A stretch of DNA of 64,000 nt from the NCBI RefSeq assembly GCF_009928425.1, contig NZ_JAABNS010000001.1, positions 930,001 through 994,000 on the forward strand, given 5' to 3'. Source of the stretch: Pseudarthrobacter sp. ATCC 49987 (lineage in GTDB: Bacteria; Actinomycetota; Actinomycetes; Actinomycetales; Micrococcaceae). Below, piece by piece: positions 53,405 through 60,576 of this stretch. Made by a program: the position numbers and the translations under genes. Positions within the stretch are counted from its first letter, which is position 1; the number at the start of each line of letters is the position of its first letter. The notes beneath the pieces are model-generated. The model did not search any database and was not told the DNA's origin. It worked only from the letters and a program-made list of their open reading frames with translations.

Positions 53405-54808
53405 ATGACACCGATGCACCGAATCGCCCCCCGGCCGGGTTCCGCCCGGCTCGCCGTGGGCGGACGCCGCACCCGCATCGTCAGCGCCGCACTGGCACTC
53501 GTCCTGGCGGCCACCATGGGCGCCTCGACGCCGGTGGCATTCGCCGACACCCTCGAAGACCAGCAGGCCGCCCTCCGTGAGGAAGCGGCCCGGGTCCAGC
53601 ACTCCCTCGAGTTCGTCGACGCCCGGATCGCCCAGGCTGCCGGGGACCTCGTCCTGTACCAGGGCCAGCTCCCCGGTGCCCAGCAGGCCCTGCTCGAAGC
53701 CCAAGGCCGCGTGGCCAGCGCCGTCAAGGAAGCCGAGGCCCTCGCCGCCCGCGTGGACCTGGCGCAGCAGAACAAGGCCAAGATCACCCAGCAGCTCGAG
53801 ACGGACAAACAGAAGATCGCCGACACGAAGAAGCTGATCGGGCAGATCGCCACCCAGGCCTACAAGTCCGGGGGGGTCCCCTCCAACCTTTCACTGTTCT
53901 TCGGCTCCAACAACACCGGCAGCCTCACGGACACGATCGACCTGGCCGACCAGGCCATGCGCAGCCAGAACTCCGCCATGGACAAGCTCACCCAGCAGAA
54001 CGCCACCAACGTCAACTCCCAGGCGCGGCTCGAAGCGGTGGAAGCCGAAATCAAGGACCTCAAGGCCAAGGCCGACGCCGCGCTGGCCCGCGAACAGGCA
54101 GCCCGCGACGAGGCCGAGGCCAAAAAGGCCCAAGTGGACAAGCTCATCGCCGACACCACCCGGCTCGACGCCGAACTCCAGGCCGCCAAGCCGGGAATCC
54201 AGACCCAGCTCGCCCAGGTCAAGGCCCAGCAGGACGCCGTCGCCGCGGACATCGCCGAACGCGACCGGAAGCTGCGCGAGGCCTACGAAGCCGAACAGCG
54301 CCGGATCGCCGAGGCCGCCGCGGCCGCCGCCCTCGCCCAGGGCCAGGCCAAGCCACCGTATGTCCCCGCCCCGCCCGGCTCGCCGTCGGCGTTTGGGCTG
54401 CAGCATCCCCTGAACGGCGTCCCGATCACCTCCGGCTTCGGCTGGCGTGCGACCCCGCCGGGCACCATCGACTTCTACGGCCAGGGCGGCTACATGCACA
54501 CCGGCATCGACTTCGGCGCCGCCTGCGGCACGCCGGTCTTTGCCGCGGCGGCCGGCACCGTGTTCTCGGCCGGGTGGGCCAACGACGGCGGCGGCAACAA
54601 CGTGAAGATCTCCCACGGCGTCATCCAGGGCAACTCGCTGACCACGATTTATTACCACAACACCAGCGTTGTGGTCTCGCCGGGCCAGCAGGTGAGCCGC
54701 GGCCAGCTGATCGCCTACTCCGGAACCACCGGAAACTCCACAGGCTGCCACTCGCACTTCGAGACCTGGCTTAACGGCCGGGCCGTCGACCCGATGAACC
54801 TGCTCTGA
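53405..54808 (+). CDS. Coiled-coil M23 peptidase, FtsEX-activated type
   Basis: 467 residues from ATG 53405 (AGGGAA four bases upstream); a GTG at 53381 is possible. Signal peptide (RIVSAALALVLAATMGASTPVAFA), then about 270 residues of heptad-rich coiled coil (EEAARVQHSLEFVDARIAQ ... ADAALAREQAARDEAEAKKAQV) and a C-terminal LytM/M23 domain with the zinc motif residues HTGID and HSHFE intact. The domain order and position after ftsEX match EnvC/PcsB/RipC-type proteins, which FtsX unlocks. The intact zinc site suggests an active endopeptidase rather than an EnvC-like activator. Confidence 0.92.
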   Translation: MTPMHRIAPRPGSARLAVGGRRTRIVSAALALVLAATMGASTPVAFADTLEDQQAALREEAARVQHSLEFVDARIAQAAGDLVLYQGQLPGAQQALLEAQGRVASAVKEAEALAARVDLAQQNKAKITQQLETDKQKIADTKKLIGQIATQAYKSGGVPSNLSLFFGSNNTGSLTDTIDLADQAMRSQNSAMDKLTQQNATNVNSQARLEAVEAEIKDLKAKADAALAREQAARDEAEAKKAQVDKLIADTTRLDAELQAAKPGIQTQLAQVKAQQDAVAADIAERDRKLREAYEAEQRRIAEAAAAAALAQGQAKPPYVPAPPGSPSAFGLQHPLNGVPITSGFGWRATPPGTIDFYGQGGYMHTGIDFGAACGTPVFAAAAGTVFSAGWANDGGGNNVKISHGVIQGNSLTTIYYHNTSVVVSPGQQVSRGQLIAYSGTTGNSTGCHSHFETWLNGRAVDPMNLL

Positions 54809-54852
54809 TCCGCCCGGAGCGGAAGCCACACGGCCGGGCTGCGGCCCTGCCG

Positions 54853-54858
54853 TAAACT
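54853..54858 (+). promoter_or_regulatory. -10 element upstream of smpB
   Basis: TAAACT, 58 bp before the smpB GTG, in the gap after the M23 gene. A likely separate promoter for smpB. Confidence 0.4.
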
Positions 54859-54916
54859 GGAAGAAGCCTGCGCCGCTCCGGCATAGGGCCCACCCCTCGA
54901 TTCAAGGAGTTCTACC

Positions 54917-55387
54917 GTGCCGAAAGAAAGTGGCCGTAAGGTAGTGGCCACCAACCGCAAGGCCCGGCACGACTACCACATCCTCGACACCTACGAGGCC
55001 GGGATCGCACTCATGGGAACGGAAGTGAAGTCCCTCCGCGAGGGCCACGCCTCCATGGTCGACGGTTTCTGCACCTTCTACAACGACGAGCTGTGGATGG
55101 AGGGCATCCACATCCCCGAGTACCACCAGGGGAGCTGGACCAACCACGCCGCGCGCCGCCGTCGGAAGCTGCTGCTGCACCGCGACGAACTCACCAAGAT
55201 CTCGCACAAGATCCGCGAGTCCGGTTTCACGATCGTCCCCCTCCAGCTGTACTTCCTGGACGGCCGGGCGAAGGTGGAGATCGGCGTCGCCCGCGGCAAG
55301 AAGGAATACGATAAGCGCCAGGCCCTGCGCGAGCAGCAGGACAAGCGTGAGGCCCTGCGCGTGATGCGCGAGCGGAACCGGCGCTAG
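54917..55387 (+). CDS. smpB: SsrA-binding protein SmpB
   Basis: 156 residues with the SmpB core: [34 protein letters not shown], the tmRNA-binding beta barrel, and the basic tail ([19 protein letters not shown]) that mimics mRNA in the A site. GTG 54917 has AAGGAG seven bases upstream. It binds the tmRNA encoded 131 bp downstream to rescue stalled ribosomes. Confidence 0.97.
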   Translation: MPKESGRKVVATNRKARHDYHILDTYEAGIALMGTEVKSLREGHASMVDGFCTFYNDELWMEGIHIPEYHQGSWTNHAARRRRKLLLHRDELTKISHKIRESGFTIVPLQLYFLDGRAKVEIGVARGKKEYDKRQALREQQDKREALRVMRERNRR

Positions 55388-55434
55388 GGAGAACTGCACT
55401 GAACCCGCGGGAATGAATCTGCCCGGACGTGCGT

Positions 55435-55440
55435 TATGCT
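55435..55440 (+). promoter_or_regulatory. -10 element of ssrA
   Basis: TATGCT, about 79 bp before the mature tmRNA 5' end, so a precursor leader of about 70 bases would be trimmed by RNase P. The -35 is not obvious. Confidence 0.45.
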
Positions 55441-55518
55441 TGGTACTCCGGGAAGGAACGGAGCAGAATCCGCTACAGCGGTTCAGCAAGAGTCCTGAAC
55501 GGTTTGATAAAAAAATAC

Positions 55519-55887
55519 GGGGATGATCGGTTTCGACGATGTTAGTCGCGACAGGTGAAGCGGGCCGAGGATGCAGAATTATCTCGTAAACGCTGTCTGC
55601 AAACCAATAAGTGCCGAATCAAAACGCACTGACTTCGCTCTCGCTGCCTAAGCAGTAAGACAGTCCGTCAGCCCGAGGTTGCTATTGCCCCGGATCCTGG
55701 CGTCATTTAGATAGCCACTGCTGTTTACCCCCGTCATCGGGGTGAACGGGACTCTTAGATGACTGGGCCCGGATCAGCCAGCTGTTTGTAGCATGGCTGG
55801 GGCCGAGAAAATCCACCGCAAACTGCGCCCGGAGAAGCCCTGACAACACGACATCGGACGGGGGTTCAATTCCCCCCATCTCCACCA
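55519..55887 (+). ncRNA. ssrA: Transfer-messenger RNA (tmRNA)
   Basis: The 5' GGGGAUG (55519-55525) pairs with CAUCUCC just before the 3' ACCA end (CCA at 55885-55887), giving the alanyl acceptor stem, and GGUUCAAUUCC forms the T arm. The tag frame runs from GCC at 55613 to TAA at 55649-55651 and encodes AESKRTDFALAA; with the alanine carried by the RNA the added tag is A-AESKRTDFALAA. It ends in the ALAA degron read by ClpXP. It rescues ribosomes together with SmpB encoded upstream. Confidence 0.97.
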
Positions 55888-55930
55888 TCGGGGCACCGGA
55901 AACGGTGCTCCACCCCGTAAAGTTCCACAC

Positions 55931-55962
55931 AAAAGGCCGGAAGCGTCAGCTTCCGGCCTTTT
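55931..55962 (+). terminator. Intrinsic terminator after ssrA
   Basis: AAAAGGCCGGAAGC (55931-55944) pairs perfectly with GCTTCCGGCCTTTT (55949-55962) around GTCA; a 14-bp stem with T residues on its 3' side. It lies 44 bp past the tmRNA CCA. Confidence 0.9.
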
Positions 55963-56009
55963 GCTTTGCCCTTTGTTGGAAGACGCGGCAGCCCGGCTGG
56001 CGGGCGTGC

Positions 56010-56144
56010 TCAACGCTTCTTGATGTGGGCGACCGGGTCCGCGTGCGTTTCCGCGACGTTCTTGGACTTCTTCTCGGCCCGTTTTTCCTTGATGGTTTTC
56101 ACCGGTTTCTTGGCCATGCTCCGGTGCGGCGATTTGTCAGGCAT
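56010..56144 (-). CDS. 44-residue lysine-rich small protein
   Basis: Starts MPDKSPHRSMAKKPVKTIKE and ends with VAHIKKR. Eleven lysines and five arginines make it strongly basic; there is no Cys, signal or membrane segment. ATG 56144 has GGGAG about seven bases upstream, which is a good site and supports a real gene despite the size. No named family recognised. A small basic protein could bind nucleic acid or ribosomes; that is inference. An in-frame ATG at residue 10 is a possible second start. It lies after the ssrA terminator, transcribed towards it, and 50 bp downstream of the next minus-strand gene's stop. Confidence 0.65.
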   Translation of the reverse strand: MPDKSPHRSMAKKPVKTIKEKRAEKKSKNVAETHADPVAHIKKR

Positions 56145-56194
56145 GTGGGCGCTCCCTAACGGCAGGGGGCCGGGATGGCCCCCGTGTTATTAAG

Positions 56195-56566
56195 TTACGC
56201 CTCGGGCACCGCAACGTCCACGATGCCAACGAAGCGGCTGCCCACACCCTCATATTCGCTGCGGACCAGGCCGGCACCGACGTCGGGGATCTCCACCGAA
56301 GAATGGTGCGCGCAGCACACGTAGGTGAACTCCGGCCACCACTTCTTCGGCCGGGCCGCCTCGGAGAATCCGCAGACGGCACACGTCAGCTGGACCCAGA
56401 CCGGGCGTTTACCGGTCCGGTTGGCCTTGGACTGAACCAGCCACTGCGGCGGGTTGTCCAGGAGTTCGCCGAGCTCAGCATCGCTCAACCGGGACGGGAT
56501 GCCGTGACGGTGTGCCATTTCCAGCGGAATGTCGAGGACCTGGGCTGCTTCACGGCGGGTAATCAT
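56195..56566 (-). CDS. Unknown protein with a Cys-rich ribbon
   Basis: 123 residues. The N-terminal MITRREAAQVLDIPLEMAHRHG looks like a short helix-turn-helix-like segment. LSDAELGELLDNPPQWLVQSKAN follows, and a zinc-ribbon-like part has CAVC and, about 20 residues on, CCAHH. The CxxC plus CCxHH arrangement could bind zinc. I do not recognise the family. ATG 56566, just after an AGGATGATT stretch. It may be co-transcribed with the small lysine-rich gene downstream. Confidence 0.6.
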   Translation of the reverse strand: MITRREAAQVLDIPLEMAHRHGIPSRLSDAELGELLDNPPQWLVQSKANRTGKRPVWVQLTCAVCGFSEAARPKKWWPEFTYVCCAHHSSVEIPDVGAGLVRSEYEGVGSRFVGIVDVAVPEA

Positions 56567-56628
56567 CCTTCAACGATACGGGATGGGAGGGTCCTCCTAC
56601 CGCCGCCGGAGCGCAGGCATGACGCTCG

Positions 56629-57003
56629 TCACAGGCCGGTGAGGGCCAGGCCGAGCGCCGCAGCGGCCAGGCCCGTGACCAGGTTGGCGGCAATATTGAC
56701 GGCGGCTGCGCGGTAGCGCGTCTCGCTGACCAGGCGCACCGTGGCGGTGGTCCAGGAACTGAAGGTGGTGAGGCCGCCGGCGAGCCCGGCCGAGAGGCCG
56801 GACTGCCATTCGGGCCCCAGCCCCAGCTGCCCGGTAATCCCCAGGGCGGCGCCGATGATGAAGGAGCCGGCCACGTTGACGGCGAGGGTTGCCCAGGGCC
56901 AGTGGGGATGGGGTCCCGGGTGGTGCGCAAACCAGGAGTCGACGGCGAAGCGCAGCAAGGCGCCCGCGACGCCAAGGACTCCCACGAGCACGGCGGTGGT
57001 CAT
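56629..57003 (-). CDS. crcB: Fluoride ion channel CrcB/Fluc, subunit 1
   Basis: 124 residues from ATG 57003 (MTTAVLVGVLGVAGALLRF). Four membrane helices, with the family blocks GALLRFAVDSW, NVAGSFIIGAALG and GGLTTFSSWTTATV (the TTFS pore motif). The longer frame upstream to 57387 is the shadow of the other crcB. It overlaps crcB2 by ATGA, and a tandem pair of this kind usually forms a heterodimeric channel that exports fluoride. Confidence 0.93.
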   Translation of the reverse strand: MTTAVLVGVLGVAGALLRFAVDSWFAHHPGPHPHWPWATLAVNVAGSFIIGAALGITGQLGLGPEWQSGLSAGLAGGLTTFSSWTTATVRLVSETRYRAAAVNIAANLVTGLAAAALGLALTGL

Positions 57004-57458
57004 GACGCCCCGCCGGTCAGGTCGGCCAGGGCCTTGCCGGTCTTCCACCCGGCGGCCGCGGCGGCGAGTCCCAGCACGAGCGAGAGCGCCAGGTAGGCCA
57101 GCCAGCTGGCATGGAAGCCGGCCCGGAACTGCTGGTCGATGGCGAACACCACGGCCGAAAACGTGGTGAAGGAACCCAGCAGCCCGGGACCGAGCCCGGC
57201 CCGCAGCCAGAAGGCGGTCTTTGGCCGGGCGATCCAGACCGTGGTCAGGGCCGCCAAAACAAAACTTCCGACGACGTTGATCACCAGGGTGGTCCAGGGA
57301 ATGGTGCCCGCTGCCTCCGGGAAAGCCAGGCCGGCCCCATAGCGCAGTTCCGTTCCGATCAGGCCGCCGACGGCGACGGCAGCCCACGCGCGCCAGCCCG
57401 GCATCCCGGGACGCGGCGCAGCGACAGCTGGTGATAACGCCTTCGCCGCGCGCTTCAT
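57000..57458 (-). CDS. crcB: Fluoride ion channel CrcB/Fluc, subunit 2
   Basis: 152 residues with a longer, basic N-terminus, then GGLIGTELRYGAGLAF, NVVGSFVLAALTTV and LGSFTTFSAVVFAID. Same fold as subunit 1 but clearly diverged. Starts at ATG 57458 and runs in an operon into subunit 1. I looked for the fluoride riboswitch motif upstream and did not see one; mntR ends 29 bp upstream on the same strand. Confidence 0.93.
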   Translation of the reverse strand: MKRAAKALSPAVAAPRPGMPGWRAWAAVAVGGLIGTELRYGAGLAFPEAAGTIPWTTLVINVVGSFVLAALTTVWIARPKTAFWLRAGLGPGLLGSFTTFSAVVFAIDQQFRAGFHASWLAYLALSLVLGLAAAAAGWKTGKALADLTGGAS

Positions 57459-57487
57459 GCGGCGGCTCCGGTCAGCAGGGCCAGCAC

Positions 57488-58201
57488 TCAGGACCGCTTG
57501 AGGCTGCAGCCGGGATGGACGGTGTCGCTGTGGACCCAGAGGGCGGAGGCGACTTCCTCGGCGAGGTCGACTTCCTGGCGGGTGGCGCCGGAGCCGATGC
57601 GGACCACCAGGGCACCGCCGAACGGTTTGCGGCCCAGAACCTCGACGTCGGCGTCGAGATCGATGTCCTCCGCGGAAAGGTAGCGCAGGAGCTCGGGGTT
57701 TTCGTCGCTGATCCGGGTGATCCGGCCGATGTGCCCGTCGTCGAGCTCGCTCATCCGGTGGGCCGGCGGCATCAGCACGGAGCCGTCCGCGGCAGGGATC
57801 GGATCGCCGTGCGGGTCCCGCACCGGGTTCCCAAGCTTGGCGGCCATCCGTTCGATGAAGGTGTCAGAGACCGCGTGTTCCAGGAGCTCGGCTTCGTCGT
57901 GGACCTCGTCCCAGCGGTAGCCGAGCTCCCGGACCAGGAACGTTTCAATGAGCCGGTGCCGCCGGACCATGGACAACGCCAGCCGGACACCGTCGGCCGT
58001 GAGCGTGATGGCGCTGTAGGGCTGGTGGTCCACCAGGCCCTGGTCCTTGAGCTTGCGGACCATTTCGGAGACCGAGGAGTTGGCCACGCCGAGGCGCTGG
58101 GCCAGCTGCGTGGAGGTGATGGGCTTGTCCTGCCACTCCGTGAAGGAGTAGATGACCTTGACGTAGTCCTCGATCGAGGAGGAGGGCAGACTGGTCTTCA
58201 C
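57488..58201 (-). CDS. mntR: DtxR/MntR-family metal-dependent repressor
   Basis: 237 residues: winged helix at the N-terminus (IEDYVKVIYSFTEWQ ... TSTQLAQRLGVANSSVSEMVRKLKDQG), then the metal-binding and dimerisation domain (RRHRLIETFLVRELGYRWDEVHDEAELLEH, with the conserved His and Glu ligands), then an FeoA/SH3-like C-terminal domain. It follows mntH by 16 bp, so manganese sensing is the likely role, although the DtxR-like length leaves iron possible. GTG 58201: GGAGG is only two bases away, while TAGGCT lies seven bases upstream, so a leaderless start may also operate. Confidence 0.87.
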   Translation of the reverse strand: MKTSLPSSSIEDYVKVIYSFTEWQDKPITSTQLAQRLGVANSSVSEMVRKLKDQGLVDHQPYSAITLTADGVRLALSMVRRHRLIETFLVRELGYRWDEVHDEAELLEHAVSDTFIERMAAKLGNPVRDPHGDPIPAADGSVLMPPAHRMSELDDGHIGRITRISDENPELLRYLSAEDIDLDADVEVLGRKPFGGALVVRIGSGATRQEVDLAEEVASALWVHSDTVHPGCSLKRS

Positions 58202-58208
58202 AGCCTCC

Positions 58209-58214
58209 AGCCTA
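58209..58214 (-). promoter_or_regulatory. -10 element of mntR
   Basis: TAGGCT on the minus strand, ending seven bases before the GTG of mntR, in the 16-bp gap after mntH. It would give a leaderless mntR transcript separate from the mntH one. Confidence 0.35.
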
Positions 58215-58217
58215 CCG

Positions 58218-59501
58218 TCAGGCGGCGCCGGAGAACGTCAGCCACAGCAGGACGAGATTGAGCGCCACGACCAGGATCACGCTGATGACGGCGGCAATCC
58301 GCAGGGCCATCCCATCGGCGAAGCGGCCCATCAGGGCCTTGTTGCTGGTCAGGACAACCAGCGGGACAAGCACGAAGGGGATACCGAAGCTCAGGACAAC
58401 CTGGCTGAGTACCAGGCCCCAGGTGGGATCGAAGCCGATGCTCAACAGCACAACGGCCGGGATCAGGGTGACCACGCGGCGCGTCATCAGCGGGATCCGG
58501 ATTTTGAGCAGCCCCTGCATGATGGATCCGCCGGCATAGCAGCCCACGGACGTCGAGGCCAGGCCGGAGGCGAGCAGGCCGACGGCGAAGATGACACCGA
58601 TGACCGGACCCAGATTGGTGGTGATCGCGGCATGGGCGCCTTCGATGGTGTCCGTTCCCTCCTCACCGCCCAGGGTCGATGCGGCCAGCAGCAGCATCCC
58701 GATGTTCACGATGCCGGCGACGGCCAGGGCCGCGACGACGTCCCAGCGGGTTGCCCTGACGAGGCGGGCGAGGGCCTGCGGGGGGACATGGAGGTGCGGG
58801 TTCGGACGGTGCCGGTCCCTGGACAGGGCCGAGTGGACGTAGATGGCGTGCGGCATCACGGTGGCGCCGAGCATGCTGGCGGCCAGCAGCACGGTGTCCG
58901 GACCCTGGAAGCCTGGGATCAGTCCGGCGGCGACGCCCGCGGGGTCGGGCGGACTGATGAAGAGGCCGGCCAGGAACCCGATCGTGATGATGCCCAGCAG
59001 GAACATGATGATGAATTCGAAGGGCCGCTGCTTGTTCCGGGCCTGCACGGCGAGCAGGGCCATGGAGACGCCGCCGACGATCACTGCGCCGAGGGGAAGG
59101 GGCAGCCCGAAGAGCAGGTAGAGCGCAATCGCGCCGCCCACCACCTCGGCAAGGTCGGTGGCAGCGGCCACGATCTCGGCCTGGACCCAGAACGCGCGCC
59201 GCCAGAACGGCTTGAGCCGCTCGCCGAGAATCTCGGGCAGGCTCTTCCCGGTGACGATCCCGAGTTTGGCTGACTGGTATTGCACCAGCACAGCCATGAT
59301 GTTGGCCGCCACGAGGACCCAGACCAGGAGGTAGCCGTACTGGGCGCCGGCCGTGAGGTTGGCCGCAACGTTGCCGGGGTCCACGTAGGCGATCGCGGCG
59401 ACGAAGGCCGGGCCCAGCAGGCCGATGATGGCGCGGCGGCCCGCTTTCGGCCGGAGGGGCGCTGCCGGCACCGCAGATTCGGGTCCTGTTACTTCCAGCA
59501 C
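58218..59501 (-). CDS. mntH: Manganese/divalent metal transporter, Nramp
   Basis: 427 residues, about eleven membrane helices. Helix 1 metal site AIAYVDPGNVAANL (DPGN) and helix 6 site LGATVMPHAIYVHS (MPH) are intact, so it should transport Mn2+ with protons. GTG 59501 lies about six bases after GGGGAG. The upstream region contains a perfect dyad (59579-59601) that may be the MntR operator. Operon with mntR. Confidence 0.95.
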   Translation of the reverse strand: MLEVTGPESAVPAAPLRPKAGRRAIIGLLGPAFVAAIAYVDPGNVAANLTAGAQYGYLLVWVLVAANIMAVLVQYQSAKLGIVTGKSLPEILGERLKPFWRRAFWVQAEIVAAATDLAEVVGGAIALYLLFGLPLPLGAVIVGGVSMALLAVQARNKQRPFEFIIMFLLGIITIGFLAGLFISPPDPAGVAAGLIPGFQGPDTVLLAASMLGATVMPHAIYVHSALSRDRHRPNPHLHVPPQALARLVRATRWDVVAALAVAGIVNIGMLLLAASTLGGEEGTDTIEGAHAAITTNLGPVIGVIFAVGLLASGLASTSVGCYAGGSIMQGLLKIRIPLMTRRVVTLIPAVVLLSIGFDPTWGLVLSQVVLSFGIPFVLVPLVVLTSNKALMGRFADGMALRIAAVISVILVVALNLVLLWLTFSGAA

Positions 59502-59578
59502 GGTGGGCTCCCCTGGTAGGTGCGTCGACGGCGACGCGGCCGGTAGCGGCGGTTCGCGCCGGCACCGGAGTTTGCGGG

Positions 59579-59601
59579 TGCCTACAAATAATTATTAGGC
59601 A
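59579..59601. promoter_or_regulatory. Dyad operator candidate upstream of mntH
   Basis: Perfect arms TGCCTA and TAGGCA are separated by an 11-base AT-only-but-one spacer, centred at 59590, about 90 bp before the mntH GTG. The size and AT core fit a DtxR/MntR-type box, and the core also supplies the AT-rich -10 region. Assignment to MntR is inference from the adjacent gene. Confidence 0.55.
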
Positions 59602-59670
59602 TACCGAAACCATAAGCCAGCGCGCCTGTCCGGGGCAATCCCGGAGGTCACGGAGTGCGGCCCGTCGGGG

Positions 59671-60483
59671 TCAGGCCCGGACGGCCCGCCAGCTTTGGGT
59701 CAGGTAGGGGAGCGCGATGACGTCGTCCGGGCGGTGGCCCAGATGCTCGTGCAGATACCAGTCGAGGTTGCCCAGCACCTTGGCGCGGGTCGTCTCACTG
59801 GCCGCCAGGTAGTAGCTGCGGGACTTCGTCAGCTCCATGATGTCCGCGGTGCGGACCGGATCTTCCCAGCGCGTGAGGTGGCTTTCCAGCCCCGTGAATT
59901 CCGGGCCCAGCGGCGGTGTGAAGTGTGGTTTGTGCACATCCCCGGCATGCATGATGCGCGAGAGCCGGTGCACCCAGGGAACGGATGTGTCCAGCTGGTT
60001 CCAGATCAGCCCCAGCATCCCGTGCGGGCGGAGGATCCTGGCGATCTCCGTGCTGGCAGGCAGCGGATCGCACCAGTGCCAGGCCTGGGCGACGGTCACG
60101 ACGTCGAACGCTTCGCCGGGGAGCCCCGTGTGCTCGGCGGTACCCACGACGGCGGCGACGCCCGGAAGCGTCCGGCGCAGCTGCCCGAGCATGTCGGCGG
60201 ACGGGTCCACCGCCACCGTGTGCAGGCCGCGCCCGACCAGCAGGGCCGTGAACTTCCCGGTTCCGGCGCCGAGGTCCGCGGCCTCCCGGGCACCGGCCGG
60301 GATCAGCCAGCCGGCCGAATCCCCGGGGTACCCGGGGCGGACGCGGTCGTAGTGCTCCCCGCCGTCCTGGAAGCTCTGGCCCAGCTCCTGGCGCCGCTCC
60401 TGATCCAGCTTGGGGCCGCCGCCCAACGTGGGGCCGCCGGGCAGCTTGGGTCCGCCGGGCAGCTTGGGTCCGCCGCTTGCCAC
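59671..60483 (-). CDS. Class I SAM-dependent methyltransferase
   Basis: 270 residues from GTG 60483 (AGGAG eight bases upstream). Core: AREAADLGAGTGKFTALLV (SAM motif I), VAVDPSADML (acidic loop), AFDVVTVAQAWHWCD and LRPHGMLGLIWNQ; this UbiE/Methyltransf_11-like set does not tell the substrate. The first 26 residues are an odd low-complexity tail: GGPKLP repeated, with GGPTLG and GGGPKLD. It lies 93 bp upstream of nothing on its own strand except the aminotransferase gene, which ends at 60577 and may be transcribed into it, placing it under the SAM riboswitch. Confidence 0.83.
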   Translation of the reverse strand: MASGGPKLPGGPKLPGGPTLGGGPKLDQERRQELGQSFQDGGEHYDRVRPGYPGDSAGWLIPAGAREAADLGAGTGKFTALLVGRGLHTVAVDPSADMLGQLRRTLPGVAAVVGTAEHTGLPGEAFDVVTVAQAWHWCDPLPASTEIARILRPHGMLGLIWNQLDTSVPWVHRLSRIMHAGDVHKPHFTPPLGPEFTGLESHLTRWEDPVRTADIMELTKSRSYYLAASETTRAKVLGNLDWYLHEHLGHRPDDVIALPYLTQSWRAVRA

Positions 60484-60576
60484 GTGCGATCTCCTTCGGC
60501 AGGTCCGGATGGGTACCTTTCGAATTTACCGCACGCGGCAGGGCCGTGTTTTCACAGGGCTGGCGGATCCGCGCTG

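Noticed and set aside
57459..57487. Fluoride riboswitch upstream of the crcB pair
   Set aside because: Only 29 bases separate it from mntR and none of the fluoride aptamer's conserved features are visible.
59502..59670. Manganese (yybP-ykoY) riboswitch upstream of mntH
   Set aside because: The leader shows no such aptamer pattern; the dyad operator explains the region better.
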